A DNA stretch of 64,000 nt from Candidatus Tidjanibacter faecipullorum (GCA_019116245.1 DXCC01000017.1:152245-216244); one strand, 5' to 3'; positions 50,622 to 61,001 are shown, counted from the first letter of the stretch. Numbers and translations: made by a program. The notes: generated by a model from the letters alone, not told the origin.

Positions 50622-51509
50622 TTGAAGATCAAACACATTTTAGTCTCGCAGCCGGTTCCCGCCGTCGTCGAGAAATCTCCGTTTTACGAACTCAGTCAGA
50701 AGTACGGCGTCACGATCGACTATCGCCCCTTCATCAAGGTGGTGGGCGTGAGTCTCAAGGAGTTCCGTAGCCAGAGGGTCGAAATTCTCGAACATTCGGC
50801 CGTCATCTTTACCAACCGTACCACGGTGGACAGTTTCTTCCGCATCTGCGAGGAGGCACGCATCACGGTTCCCGAAACCATGAAATATTTCTGCAACACG
50901 GAGGCCATTGCCCTCTATCTGCAGAAATACATCGTTTACCGCAAACGCAAGATTTTCTTTGCCGACGGCAAGTTCGATTCGTTCATGGAACTGATCCTCA
51001 AGCACAAGGACGAGAAGTTCCTGCTGACGCTGACCGAACCCAACAACGGCGAGATTCCCGATACGATGACCAAGCTGAAGCTCGACTTCTCCAAGGTCGT
51101 GCTGGCCAAGACCGTGGCCGGTGATCTGGAAGGGGTGGATCCCTCCCGGTACGATCTGATGGTCTTCTACAGTCCGTCGGAGATTGCGACCCTCACCGCT
51201 ACGTTCGAGGCGGATAAGATCCCGGCCGTGGCTGCTTTCGGCAACGGTACGGCCAGTGCTGCGGCCAATGCGCAGCTGAACCTGCGCGCCATGGCGCCGA
51301 CGCCCGAGGCGCCCTCGATGGCCAAGGCTGTGGACATCTATATCGGCAAGGTGAACAGCGGTCAGGAGCCTGCTCCGGTGGTGGTGTCGGAGGGAGGCAA
51401 GTCGGCCGAATTTCTGAAAACCCAGGCCGGGCGGACGAGCCGCCGGCATGTGGTCCGCAAGCCCGAACAACCGGCAGCGGCCGACAAGGAGAAGAAAACA
51501 AAGGCATAG
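50622..51509 (+). CDS. hemD: Uroporphyrinogen-III synthase (HemD) homologue
   Basis: 295 residues. Closes hydroxymethylbilane to uroporphyrinogen III in tetrapyrrole synthesis. The N-terminal ILVSQPVPAVVEKSPFYEL, VIFTNRTTVDSFF, YFCNTEAIALYLQKYI and DLMVFYSPSEIATLTA follow the HemD two-domain pattern of Bacteroidota. It starts with TTG at 50622: no ATG or GTG in frame fits the conserved N-terminus. The last ~55 residues are charged and low-complexity, beyond the usual domain. The known difficulty of confirming HemD by sequence lowers certainty a little. Confidence 0.88.
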   Translation: MKIKHILVSQPVPAVVEKSPFYELSQKYGVTIDYRPFIKVVGVSLKEFRSQRVEILEHSAVIFTNRTTVDSFFRICEEARITVPETMKYFCNTEAIALYLQKYIVYRKRKIFFADGKFDSFMELILKHKDEKFLLTLTEPNNGEIPDTMTKLKLDFSKVVLAKTVAGDLEGVDPSRYDLMVFYSPSEIATLTATFEADKIPAVAAFGNGTASAAANAQLNLRAMAPTPEAPSMAKAVDIYIGKVNSGQEPAPVVVSEGGKSAEFLKTQAGRTSRRHVVRKPEQPAAADKEKKTKA

Positions 51510-51630
51510 ACCGTCATAAGCGCGGAGCGTTTCCGCCGCAGAACAGGAAAGGGCTTTCCGGTGCAAGCGTTCGGAACGCGGGGACGGAGAGCCTTTTTCG
51601 TTTGGACGGAACACAGAAGCAGAGAGCAAC

Positions 51631-52068
51631 ATGGAAAACGGTACGGCAAGCTATGGATTGGCACGGTCGGAGCGCCTGCGCGGTCAGCGCTGCGTGGGGC
51701 GCATCTTTGCGGAGGGACGGAGCGGCTTCGTCTTTCCGTTCCGCTACCATTATCTGATCGACCGGAGCGGCGGACAGTCGGCGGCGATGATGATTTCGGT
51801 ACCGAAGAAGATGTTTAAGCGGGCCGTGAAACGCAATCTGTTCAAGCGTCGGACGCGCGAAGCCTACCGGCTGGAGAAGCATCTGCTCGTTGAGGCGAGT
51901 GACGGTGTGGCCGTGTCGGTTGCCTTTGTGTACGCCACGCGGGACGAGGTCGGGTTTGACAAGATGCGCAGCAGCATGCGCCGCATTCTGACCCAGCTGG
52001 CCGCAGAGGTACGTTGGATGCAGAACGAAACCGGAACCGGAACATCATGCGGGGAGGAGAAATCATAA
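51631..52068 (+). CDS. rnpA: Ribonuclease P protein component
   Basis: 145 residues. Protein subunit of RNase P, which trims tRNA 5' ends. The basic RNR motif [21 protein letters not shown] (about 66-86) and the preceding [13 protein letters not shown] strand are diagnostic. The C-terminus overlaps yidD by 22 bp. In many bacteria rnpA and yidD adjoin rpmH and yidC; neither is in this window. Confidence 0.95.
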   Translation: MENGTASYGLARSERLRGQRCVGRIFAEGRSGFVFPFRYHYLIDRSGGQSAAMMISVPKKMFKRAVKRNLFKRRTREAYRLEKHLLVEASDGVAVSVAFVYATRDEVGFDKMRSSMRRILTQLAAEVRWMQNETGTGTSCGEEKS

Positions 52069-52286
52069 AGAAAATTGCCGTCTTTCCGCTGGTGGTGCTG
52101 GTGAAGTTCTATCAGAACTGCATTTCGCCCTTTACGCCGCCCTCCTGCCGCTATACGCCCACGTGTTCGGAGTATGCCCTGCAGGCGTTGCGCAAATACG
52201 GTCCCTTCAAGGGAGGATGGCTGGCCCTGAAGCGCATTCTGCGCTGTCATCCCTGGGGCGGACACGGTTACGATCCGGTGCCGTGA
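52047..52286 (+). CDS. yidD: Membrane protein insertion efficiency factor YidD
   Basis: 79 residues. Helps YidC insert inner-membrane proteins. [41 protein letters not shown] with the four conserved Cys-containing turns and [17 protein letters not shown] is the full family signature. ATG 52047 was chosen; it overlaps the end of rnpA. Confidence 0.96.
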   Translation: MRGGEIIKKIAVFPLVVLVKFYQNCISPFTPPSCRYTPTCSEYALQALRKYGPFKGGWLALKRILRCHPWGGHGYDPVP

Positions 52287-52311
52287 GCGGGCCGGTGTCG
52301 TCGGGAGATGT

Positions 52312-52340
52312 TGCGGAGCGGTGTCGCTCCGCATTTTTTT
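52312..52340 (+). terminator. Terminator of the lysE-to-yidD run
   Basis: tgcggagcg, a gtgt loop, cgctccgca and seven T, 26 bp after the yidD stop. Confidence 0.92.
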
Positions 52341-52412
52341 GCCTGCCGGGGGCAAAGGGGACGGAGAACCGATGGGGAAGGAGGCGCCTGAACGACTCCG
52401 TCGACGGACATG

Positions 52413-52441
52413 AAAAAAGCCCCTGTCGGCTGACAGGGGCT
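52413..52441 (-). terminator. Terminator of the tRNA-Cys gene
   Basis: A 10-bp perfect stem (agcccctgtc with gacaggggct) and a T-tract on the minus strand (A-run 52413-52418), 5 bp after the tRNA 3' end. Confidence 0.9.
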
Positions 52442-52445
52442 CGTG

Positions 52446-52519
52446 TGGAGGTGCGAAGCGGAATCGAACCGCTGTGCGAGGTTTTGCAGACCTCTGCCTA
52501 ACCACTCGGCCATCGCACC
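52446..52519 (-). tRNA. tRNA-Cys (GCA)
   Basis: Full cloverleaf on the minus strand: acceptor GGTGCGA/TCGCACC, D arm with AGTGGTTA, anticodon stem GAGGT/ACCTC around the CTGCAAA loop (anticodon GCA), TTCGATTC T loop, U discriminator base as expected for Cys, and CCA encoded at 52446-52448. Confidence 0.96.
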
Positions 52520-52651
52520 TTGTGTGACCGGAGGTAGCTTTCGTTACCCCGATCGGAGTGCAAATATAGGGATTAATCCTGATTTTCCAAAAATACGGCG
52601 CGCTTTTATCCGTTGCAGGCCGATTGGACCTCGACGGTCACTTTCCGCCGA

Positions 52652-53179
52652 TCAGAAGTAGCGACGTTTCGTGTCGTTGCGAACCGTCTTGTGGCCTTCG
52701 GGGCTGTAGAGGTTCTTGATGTTCGGGTTGATGGAGTCAAAGCACGGAAGGAAGTCGAGCGGCTGTACGCCTTCGGCCAGCAGGACGAAAACGGTATCAT
52801 CGCCCGAGAGGGTGCCCAGCACCTCGTCGTAGTCTTCGTTGTCGATCATCACACCGATCGCTTTGGCGTAACCGGCTTTCGTGCGGAGCACGATCGTGCT
52901 GCCCGAGAAGTCGATGTAGCGGATGTTGTCCGTCACCGACGAGGTGACTTTCCCCTGTTGCGGCTTGTCCTGCAGGGATTCGGGCAACAGATAGACATAG
53001 CCCTTTTCGGGATCGGGCACCTTGATGGCGCGCAGTTCCTTGATGTCGCGCGACAGGGTGCTCTGGGTGGCGTCGATATCGACTTTTTTCAGCCAGGCGA
53101 GCAACTCTTCCTGCGAAGAGATCTGTTCCGAATTGATCAGGTTTCGGATAACGTCCAGTCTTTCGGTTTTTTTGCTCAT
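52652..53179 (-). CDS. argR: Arginine repressor ArgR
   Basis: 175 residues. DNA-binding winged helix (about 1-70: RLDVIRNLINSEQISSQEELLAWLKK, ATQSTLSRDIKELRAIKV) and a C-terminal hexamerisation/arginine domain (SGSTIVLRTKAGYAKAIGVMIDNEDYDEVLGTLSGDDTVFVLLAEG, with the GTLSGDDT motif that binds arginine). Represses arginine biosynthesis or activates catabolism. An ARG-box-like palindrome lies at its own promoter. The end has an extra ~30 residues with basic KTVRNDTKRR. Confidence 0.95.
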   Translation of the reverse strand: MSKKTERLDVIRNLINSEQISSQEELLAWLKKVDIDATQSTLSRDIKELRAIKVPDPEKGYVYLLPESLQDKPQQGKVTSSVTDNIRYIDFSGSTIVLRTKAGYAKAIGVMIDNEDYDEVLGTLSGDDTVFVLLAEGVQPLDFLPCFDSINPNIKNLYSPEGHKTVRNDTKRRYF

Positions 53180-53195
53180 GTTAGGGTGGTATTGG

Positions 53196-53218
53196 TGTAT
53201 ATTTATGCAGCAAATATA
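53196..53218 (-). promoter_or_regulatory. argR promoter -7 element with an ARG-box-like operator
   Basis: TATATTTG on the minus strand (53211-53218). Immediately downstream is TGTATATTTATGCA (plus strand, 53196-53209), a palindrome of TGnATA/TATnCA type like an ARG box, covering the expected transcription start. This suggests autorepression by ArgR. Confidence 0.6.
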
Positions 53219-53371
53219 TAAATAATGTCCGGATTTCAGGAAGAAAACGGAACGATCTGTTGCGTTTCCGGTGATTTTTGTCGTTCGGTGTGCAGATTTA
53301 CGTGTGATTGTGTGGTGTCCGATCGAGAGGACGGGGCCGGTCGGAGCGTACGCGGAAGCCGCCAAATGCGT

Positions 53372-53379
53372 TATCTTTG
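53372..53379 (+). promoter_or_regulatory. -7 element of recO
   Basis: TATCTTTG ends 7 bp before the ATG at 53387. The expected leader is only 1-4 nt. Confidence 0.6.
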
Positions 53380-53386
53380 TGTCGCT

Positions 53387-54121
53387 ATGGGGGCTGCAAC
53401 GACGTATAAGGCACAGGGAATTGTCCTGCACACGGTGCGGTACGGCGACACGTCGCTGATCGCCTATGTGCTGACCGATGTGGCCGGCCGCCAGACCTAT
53501 CTGGTACAGGGCGCCTGCGGCGGCAAGGGCAAAGGCAACAAGTCGGCGCTCTTCCAGCCGATGTTCCCGCTGGCGTTCGAGGGGATTGCGCTGCGCCGTT
53601 CCCAGATGGACCGGATGAAGGATATCCGGCTGCTGGAGCCGCTGCGGAGCGTGCCGTTCGACGTGCGCAAGAGCACGATCGCCCTCTTCATGGCCGAATC
53701 GCTCTACAAACTGGTACGGGAATCCGAAGCGGACACCACCCTGTTTGCCTTCGTGCGCGAGGCGATCCTGGCTCTTGACCGCATGGAGGAGGGGGTGGCC
53801 AATTTCCATCTGTGGTTTCTGGTGCAGTTGAGCGCTTTTCTGGGGTTCTATCCCGGCAATCACTATACGGCGGGCGACTGCTTCGATATTGTCGAGGGGG
53901 CTTTTGTCGACCGGATGCCCGATCATGCGATCGTCCTGAACCGTCCCAATGCCGCCCTGCTGGCCGAACTGATGACCTGCGGTGTGGAACAGCTGGGCGA
54001 ACTGGCCCTGGCACGGAGCCAGCGGGCCGATTTCCTGACCTCCCTGCTGCACTATTTCGGCTACCATTTCGATACGGTCTACAAGATGCAGTCCATCCGG
54101 ATTCTCAGCGAGGTGTTCTGA
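53387..54121 (+). CDS. recO: DNA repair protein RecO
   Basis: 244 residues. Recombination mediator that helps load RecA at gaps with RecR. An N-terminal OB fold (KAQGIVLHTVRYGDTSLIAYVLTDVAGRQTYLVQGACGGK, with the GIVLxxxxYGDxxLI signature) and a helical C-terminal domain (ESLYKLVRESEADTTLFAFVREAILALD, FHLWFLVQLSAFLGFYP). No zinc-finger cysteines are present, as in many Bacteroidota RecO proteins. ATG 53387 was chosen; a longer frame reaching back to 53225 overlaps the argR promoter. Confidence 0.92.
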   Translation: MGAATTYKAQGIVLHTVRYGDTSLIAYVLTDVAGRQTYLVQGACGGKGKGNKSALFQPMFPLAFEGIALRRSQMDRMKDIRLLEPLRSVPFDVRKSTIALFMAESLYKLVRESEADTTLFAFVREAILALDRMEEGVANFHLWFLVQLSAFLGFYPGNHYTAGDCFDIVEGAFVDRMPDHAIVLNRPNAALLAELMTCGVEQLGELALARSQRADFLTSLLHYFGYHFDTVYKMQSIRILSEVF

Positions 54122-54138
54122 CCACCGGAGGAGGGCAT

Positions 54139-54177
54139 AAAAAAAGGAGGGGCGACTCCTTGCAGAGCCGCCTCTCC
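54139..54177 (-). terminator. Terminator of hsp20
   Basis: Minus-strand stem GGAGAGGCG/CGCCCCTCC (one mismatch) followed by seven T (54139-54145). It also lies just after the recO stop. Confidence 0.75.
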
Positions 54178-54207
54178 TTGCGTTGGTCTTGCGACCGGCA
54201 TCCGGAA

Positions 54208-54648
54208 TTACCGAATCTCGATCTGACGCATGTTTTTGCGTTTGTCCTCTTCGGTGCGTTTGGGAATGTCGATCGTCAGTACGCCGTTCTCCATTTTGGC
54301 CTTGATCTCTTCGATCTTGACGTGGTCAGGCAACGTCAGTCTCTGATGGAAGCTGGTGTACGAGAACTCCCTGCGCAGATAGGTGTGTTTCTTGCCCTCA
54401 TGCTCGGGTTCATTCGACTCGCTCTTCTTCTCCATCGAGACGAGCAGTTCGTTGTCTTCCGTGATATCGATCTTGAAATCGTCCTTCGTCAGACCCGGAG
54501 CGGCGATCTCGACTTTGTAGTCGGTTTCGGTTTCAATGACATTGACTGCCGGCGAAGTCGTCGTAGCCGTTTTGTCGACCCACTCGTTTCCGAAGAAATC
54601 ATCCAGAAATCCCGGTAACCATACTTGACTTTTTCTTACAGGCATCAT
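54208..54648 (-). CDS. Small heat-shock protein (Hsp20/IbpA family)
   Basis: 146 residues. ATP-independent holdase chaperone. An N-terminal arm (LPGFLDDFFGNEWVDK), an alpha-crystallin domain from about residue 35 (VNVIETETDYKVEIAAPGLTKDDFKIDI ... LRREFSYTSFHQRLTLPD) and the C-terminal region with the conserved GVLTIDIPKR strand. Two ATGs in tandem open the gene; the first (54648) fits the unusually strong Shine-Dalgarno site. Upstream is a perfect sigma-54-type promoter. Confidence 0.95.
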   Translation of the reverse strand: MMPVRKSQVWLPGFLDDFFGNEWVDKTATTTSPAVNVIETETDYKVEIAAPGLTKDDFKIDITEDNELLVSMEKKSESNEPEHEGKKHTYLRREFSYTSFHQRLTLPDHVKIEEIKAKMENGVLTIDIPKRTEEDKRKNMRQIEIR

Positions 54649-54656
54649 AGTTTTGT

Positions 54657-54663
54657 CCTCCTT
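54657..54663 (-). promoter_or_regulatory. Strong Shine-Dalgarno sequence of hsp20
   Basis: AAGGAGG on the minus strand, 8 nt before ATG 54648. Bacteroidota genes rarely carry such a site, and I see no comparable one before the other genes here. Confidence 0.7.
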
Positions 54664-55022
54664 GTTGTTTTATCTTGTTTTTCTAATTTTCTGCTTTTCG
54701 GGGGTGGCTTCCGTGGAGGTCGCTGCCCCTGCGGTTTGACCCGCAAGCACTTATAGAATCTGCAAAATGAGTGCCAGCTCTCCGGAGAGGTCATTCCGGC
54801 AGAAAAAGGCAGAAAAGCGGTCTGTCTGTCCGTGCGGGATGGCAGAACGTCAGTGACACGGCGACGCATTGGCGGATACGCCGGTGACGGTCCGATGGCC
54901 GGAGTGACTGTACGGCGTCTGCAGGCGGGGTATCCGGCTTTTGGGGGAATTGCCAGCATGCTGTTTGTGGTAGGAGGGCACCACATGGCATCACGACCTG
55001 GCCTCGGAGAGGAAGCCACAAC
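54664..55022. other. Leader, sigma-54-type promoter and unexplained DNA between hsp20 and sdhB
   Basis: The left part (54664-54790) is the hsp20 leader, with a tgcgg/ccgca-type hairpin, and its promoter. From about 54791 to 55022 I see no gene, RNA or repeat I can name; short open frames of 70-186 codons in it have no recognisable family and run antisense or across gene ends. Confidence 0.6.
54761..54776 (-). promoter_or_regulatory. Sigma-54-type (RpoN) promoter of hsp20
   Basis: Minus strand TGGCAC-N5-TTGCA: GG and GC are 10 bp apart, exactly the -24/-12 consensus. The predicted start is about 54750, giving a ~100-nt leader. A 12-bp perfect palindrome (ctctccggagag, 54778-54789) abuts the -24 side. 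Confidence 0.62.
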
Positions 55023-55024
55023 AA

Positions 55025-55060
55025 AGAATCGGAGCCGTCCGTAAGGGCGGCTCCGATTCT
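55025..55060 (-). terminator. Terminator of the sdhCAB operon
   Basis: A 13-bp perfect stem (agaatcggagccg with cggctccgattct), then ttgttg on the minus strand, 29 bp after the sdhB stop. Confidence 0.85.
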
Positions 55061-55089
55061 TTCGGGGACAGGCTTCCCGTTCGGGTGGC

Positions 55090-55833
55090 TTAGTCTTTGA
55101 ATTTCGCCTTGAGGAACTTGCGGTTCAGACGGGCGATGTGCGAAATCGAGATGCCTTTCGGGCACTCGGCCTCGCAGGCGCGGGTGTTGGTACATCCGCC
55201 GAAGCCCAACTCGTCCATCTTGGCGATCATGTTCTTGGCACGCGTCAGGGTCTCGACCTTGCCCTGGGGCAGTTTGGCCAGCGACGATACGCGGGCTGCT
55301 ACGAACAGCATGGCCGAACCGTTCTTGCAGGTAGCTACGCAGGCGCCGCAACCGATGCAGGCTGCCGCATCCATGCTCTCCTCGGCATCGGCGTGCGAGA
55401 TAGGCGTTGCATTGCCGTCGGGTACACCGCCCGTGTTGACCGAGATGAAACCGCCGGCCTGCATGATCTTGTCGAATGCGCTGCGCTCAACAACCAGGTC
55501 CTTGATCACCGGGAACGCGGCCGAACGCCAGGGTTCGATCGTGATGGTGTCACCGTCGTGGAACTTGCGCATGTGGAGCTGGCAGGTGGTGATCTCCGTG
55601 TCGGGTCCGTGTGCCTCGCCGTTGATGTGGAGCGAGCACATGCCGCAGATACCCTCGCGGCAGTCGTGGTCGAACGCAACCGGATCCTTGCCTTCGTGGA
55701 TCAGGTTATTGTTCAGGATATCGAGCATTTCGAGAAACGACGTGTCGGCCGAAATGCCTTTCACTTCGTACGTCTCGAAACGACCTTTGGCTTTGGCATT
55801 CTCTTGACGCCATATTTTAAGTGTGAAATTCAT
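55090..55833 (-). CDS. sdhB: Succinate dehydrogenase/fumarate reductase iron-sulfur subunit
   Basis: 247 residues. N-terminal [2Fe-2S] ferredoxin domain with [15 protein letters not shown] and a further Cys in TTCQL. C-terminal part has the [4Fe-4S]/[3Fe-4S] clusters: [11 protein letters not shown] and [15 protein letters not shown]. It passes electrons between FrdA/SdhA and the membrane heme/quinone site. In anaerobic Bacteroidales the complex works mainly as fumarate reductase. Last gene of the operon. Confidence 0.97.
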   Translation of the reverse strand: MNFTLKIWRQENAKAKGRFETYEVKGISADTSFLEMLDILNNNLIHEGKDPVAFDHDCREGICGMCSLHINGEAHGPDTEITTCQLHMRKFHDGDTITIEPWRSAAFPVIKDLVVERSAFDKIMQAGGFISVNTGGVPDGNATPISHADAEESMDAAACIGCGACVATCKNGSAMLFVAARVSSLAKLPQGKVETLTRAKNMIAKMDELGFGGCTNTRACEAECPKGISISHIARLNRKFLKAKFKD

Positions 55834-55856
55834 CGTTCTGTGTTTTTAACCGGTGG

Positions 55857-57800
<1,944 letters not shown>

Positions 57801-57834
57801 ATTGCGTTTTTCTGTTATTCTCCGGTTGAACAAA

Positions 57835-58515
57835 CTACATCAGGCTCTGGATGTAGAGGATTACGGCGGTCAGGACGAAACCACCTACGACAATGGTTGC
57901 GATGACGTAGGAGATGCATTTCAGACGTTTCATCCAGATTTTGCTGTTCCAGCCCACCGTCTGCAGCATGCTCCATACGCCGTGGGTCAGGTGGAACCAC
58001 AGGCCGAGCAGCCAGATGATGTAGATGATGACGTAGCAGGGCTGGGCGAAGAGCTCGCGTACCATGACGGCACCCTCCTTGGGCGAGTAGCCGAGGCTGT
58101 TGACGTGCTGGCCCGTGATCTCTACCCACTGCATGTTGTACCAGAAGTTGTACAGGTGCAGGCACAGACCCAGTACGATGACCAGACCCAGTACGAACAT
58201 GTTTTTCGAGGTCCACTCCACGCCCGGTTCCTTCTTGGCGACGGCATAGCGGATCGTACCGCGCGCCTTGCGGTTGCGCAGCGTCAGGATGATGGCGTAG
58301 ATGAAGTGGAACGCCACGCCGGCAGCCAGAATGACGGTGCCGATCAGGGCGTACCAGTTGGCGCCGAGGAAGTTCACGATGGCATCATAGGCTTCGTCCG
58401 AGAAGACCAATGCACCGTTCATGATCATGTGAAAGGTCAGGAACAAGATCAGGAATGCTCCCGTAATACTCATAATCAGCTTCTTGCCGATAGATGAAGT
58501 AAAAATGTTGGCCAT
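57835..58515 (-). CDS. sdhC: Succinate dehydrogenase/fumarate reductase cytochrome b subunit
   Basis: 226 residues with five membrane helices, the type B single-subunit anchor with two hemes b. Conserved heme-ligand His residues sit in [33 protein letters not shown] and [14 protein letters not shown]. It exchanges electrons with menaquinone. First gene of the operon, with a good promoter. Its heme need may link it to the hmu uptake system. Confidence 0.95.
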   Translation of the reverse strand: MANIFTSSIGKKLIMSITGAFLILFLTFHMIMNGALVFSDEAYDAIVNFLGANWYALIGTVILAAGVAFHFIYAIILTLRNRKARGTIRYAVAKKEPGVEWTSKNMFVLGLVIVLGLCLHLYNFWYNMQWVEITGQHVNSLGYSPKEGAVMVRELFAQPCYVIIYIIWLLGLWFHLTHGVWSMLQTVGWNSKIWMKRLKCISYVIATIVVGGFVLTAVILYIQSLM

Positions 58516-58608
58516 AAAATGAGTTTGTTATTGTTTGTATGAGTTGTGCGTATTTTGCGTGCGAACCATACCGGTTTGCAGGTATCCGTGCCCTGCAATA
58601 CCACATCG

Positions 58609-58640
58609 CAAAGGTATCCGATTGTTTTTTAAATAACAAA
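58609..58640 (-). promoter_or_regulatory. Promoter of sdhCAB
   Basis: Minus strand: TTTG (58637-58640), a 20-bp spacer and TACCTTTG (58609-58616). The leader is about 85-90 nt. Confidence 0.85.
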
Positions 58641-58733
58641 CGAATCGCCCTTTTTTCCTTGCCCGGTTCCGGTGCGGAAAAGGAGTCCGCTGTCCCCGGG
58701 CGGAGGCGGCGGGCCGGAGGGTAGCGTGGCGGC

Positions 58734-60161
58734 TCAGTGCCAGCCCTCGTGCGGCCTGCCCAGCGGGATGGAGAGGCCGAAATTGAAGTTGACGGCCCGC
58801 TGGTTGAGCGGAATGAACTGCGGGTTGACGTTGAAGACCAGGTAGTCCGTGCCGAGGAAGAGGTTGATCCAGCCCGTGTGGAAGTTCAGTGCGAAGCCGA
58901 ACGAACTGAAGAAGTTGTCGCCGATGCACTTGTAGTTGCCCACGGCATAGCTCAGCGAAGCGGTGAACCATTCGATGGGGTGGACGGTGGCCGAGATCGA
59001 GAACTCCGTGCGGCCGTAGTATTCGTTGCGGCGGTGGGTGAAGAGCATGCCGGCGTTCAGCAGGCGATTGCCGAAAATGTCGTATTCGGCGCCCAGTACC
59101 ACGCCCGGATACATCTTCGTGCGGGTTTTGCCGGCGGCGGTCTCCTTGAAGCGGCCGTCGAGGTTGAGGCTGGTGCTGCCGGAGCCGTCGGAAACCCACT
59201 CACCCGTCGAGGGGTCGTATTCGTAGGAGTAACCCTCCAGTTCGTAGGAGGCTTCGGAGCGTCCCTTGACGGTGTGGTTCGGATTCCACGACAGGAAGCC
59301 CAGGTTGAGCAGCGCGGCCGAGAACTTGAAGCGGTCGAAGAGCACATACTCCGCGCCGAGGTCGAAGGTCATGCCGAATCCGGCCAGTCCCTTCATGTTC
59401 TGCAGCAGTGTGCCGGCATTGAGCTGGTCGCCGGTGATGTAGCCCTCCTCGTTGATCAGGTGGTCGGCCTTCCGCAGGCCGTTGAGGCTGGCCGTGAGCG
59501 TGCCGTCGGCCGCGATCGACCAGGTGTCGCTGTTGAGGGTGGCGTCCAGCCGGTTGTAGGTGACGTTGGCGCGGGCCAGTCCGCCGATGAAGTTGATGCG
59601 TCCGCCGACGGTCAGCTCGTCGGTGATGCGGCGCGAGTAGCCCGCCGAGAGGGTAACGGAGAGGTCGGTGCCGACCGAGAGACCGCCCATCTCATAGGCG
59701 GTGGCGCGGGAGCCCTGTTTGGTGAACTCCACGAGGCTTTTGGGCAGGTTGACACCCCCCACGGCATCGAGACTCAGTTCGACGGTCCAGTAGCCGATCG
59801 GCGTGTAGAAGCCGGCGCCGAGCAGGGCCGCGTGCAGATCGACCGAGATTTTGTTCATGTTGGCCAGATGCGGCTCGACGGTGGCCCAGTCGATGCGGCT
59901 GTCGAACAGCGAGGCGATCCTGCCGTTCCCCACCGGGTAGAACAGCGTATTGAAGGTCAGTGCATTGGAGTTCAGATTGACGGAGAGGTCGCCCAGGGTC
60001 GGGAAGAGGATATAGCCGCGGTCGGAGCGCAGTGCCGGGTTGAGCCGGGTGCGCATCGTGGACCCTTCCATGAAGTAGGAGGTGCGGTATTGTTGGGCGT
60101 GCAGGCCGGTGGTCGCCAGCGTCAGAAGCAGCAGAAGCGTGTAGAAGCGTTTCATGGGCAT
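58734..60161 (-). CDS. DUF5723 outer-membrane protein
   Basis: 475 residues. Signal peptide (about 1-22, ending LHA-QQ), then a long series of amphipathic beta strands and an aromatic-rich end, a PorV/FadL-like barrel plan. The opening RTSYFMEGSTMRTRLNPALRSDRGYILFP is the DUF5723 hallmark. Function unknown. A lipoprotein gene lies 15 bp upstream in the same direction, so they are a two-gene operon. A second in-frame ATG at 60155 is equally possible as start. Confidence 0.85.
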   Translation of the reverse strand: MPMKRFYTLLLLLTLATTGLHAQQYRTSYFMEGSTMRTRLNPALRSDRGYILFPTLGDLSVNLNSNALTFNTLFYPVGNGRIASLFDSRIDWATVEPHLANMNKISVDLHAALLGAGFYTPIGYWTVELSLDAVGGVNLPKSLVEFTKQGSRATAYEMGGLSVGTDLSVTLSAGYSRRITDELTVGGRINFIGGLARANVTYNRLDATLNSDTWSIAADGTLTASLNGLRKADHLINEEGYITGDQLNAGTLLQNMKGLAGFGMTFDLGAEYVLFDRFKFSAALLNLGFLSWNPNHTVKGRSEASYELEGYSYEYDPSTGEWVSDGSGSTSLNLDGRFKETAAGKTRTKMYPGVVLGAEYDIFGNRLLNAGMLFTHRRNEYYGRTEFSISATVHPIEWFTASLSYAVGNYKCIGDNFFSSFGFALNFHTGWINLFLGTDYLVFNVNPQFIPLNQRAVNFNFGLSIPLGRPHEGWH

Positions 60162-60176
60162 GATGCTGTTGAAGGG

Positions 60177-60836
60177 TTATTGCAGGACGATGCCGCCGGT
60201 TTTCTCCAGGCGGATGCCGAGGCGGAGGTAGTCGTCCAGATGGAAGATGACGGCATCCGTATTGATCTGATTCAGGGTGAGCTGGATGCTCCGTACGTCG
60301 GAGAGCTGGTCGATCAGCTGGGTGAGGTCGATCGGCTCGGTGGCGGTGTAGGGAGCCTCCGGGGTGGCCGCCTGAATGACAAGTCCGGAAGCCAGCGGTA
60401 CGGTGGCGCCGTTGCCGTTGACGAAGGAGATCGCGAAAGCGGTTTCAATGGCCAGCGTGCTGGTGATCTCCAGCTGCAGGGTCAGCGTGTCACCTTCCCG
60501 GTTCTCGAGCAGGGAGGTGTCCAGTGAGGCGTCGAGCGGAATTTCCAGTTGAAACGATTCGTCCGTGATGGGGACGGGAACCGAACCGATGTCGTCGAGC
60601 GAGAGACCGAAGTCGGCCAGCAGGGCCTCGATGGCCTCCATGCCCCCCATCAGTCCTTCGAAGGAGATGCGGGCCTCGACCAGCGTCGGGGTCGAGATGA
60701 TGTCGCCGACGACCTGGAAATCCTGCCCGGGATCGATGTTGGCCGTGTCGTAGGTCCGGTCGACGCATCCCTGCAGGAGGCAGAGCGCGGCGAGTAGCGT
60801 CGGGGCGAGGAGCCGGGTGCGTTGGAGTTTGTTCAT
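60177..60836 (-). CDS. Lipoprotein of unknown function upstream of the DUF5723 gene
   Basis: 219 residues. Lipobox LLQGC (Cys-24), then VDRTYDTANIDPGQDF and a beta-rich, acidic body (DASLDTSLLENREGDTLTLQLEI). I recognise no known domain with certainty. It precedes and is co-transcribed with the DUF5723 barrel, so it may be its outer-membrane partner; that is inferred from position only. Confidence 0.72.
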   Translation of the reverse strand: MNKLQRTRLLAPTLLAALCLLQGCVDRTYDTANIDPGQDFQVVGDIISTPTLVEARISFEGLMGGMEAIEALLADFGLSLDDIGSVPVPITDESFQLEIPLDASLDTSLLENREGDTLTLQLEITSTLAIETAFAISFVNGNGATVPLASGLVIQAATPEAPYTATEPIDLTQLIDQLSDVRSIQLTLNQINTDAVIFHLDDYLRLGIRLEKTGGIVLQ

Positions 60837-60880
60837 GACGTGTAGGGTTTTGTATGGTTTGAAATCAATGGGGGATAAAA

Positions 60881-60888
60881 CAAAAGTA
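60881..60888 (-). promoter_or_regulatory. -7 element of the lipoprotein-DUF5723 pair
   Basis: TACTTTTG on the minus strand, 45 bp before the ATG at 60836; no clear -33 element. Confidence 0.6.
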
Positions 60889-60993
60889 GTGATTTTTTAT
60901 TTAAGAAAAATGGCAGTTGTCTGACATTTACGTTGCGGGGAGGCGGGAAGATGACTTGCGGCCGGAAGGGGCGGCGGAAAAGGATTTTCTTTG

Positions 60994-61001
60994 TATCTTT
61001 G
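60994..61001 (+). promoter_or_regulatory. -7 element of lgt
   Basis: TATCTTTG, 55 bp before the lgt ATG, within a leader that also has a closer out-of-frame ATG. Confidence 0.65.

Noticed and set aside
54645-55019. 124-codon open frame upstream of and overlapping the hsp20 start on the minus strand
   Set aside because: It overlaps the sigma-54-type promoter and leader, has a Pro/Arg-rich composition typical of chance frames and no recognisable domain.
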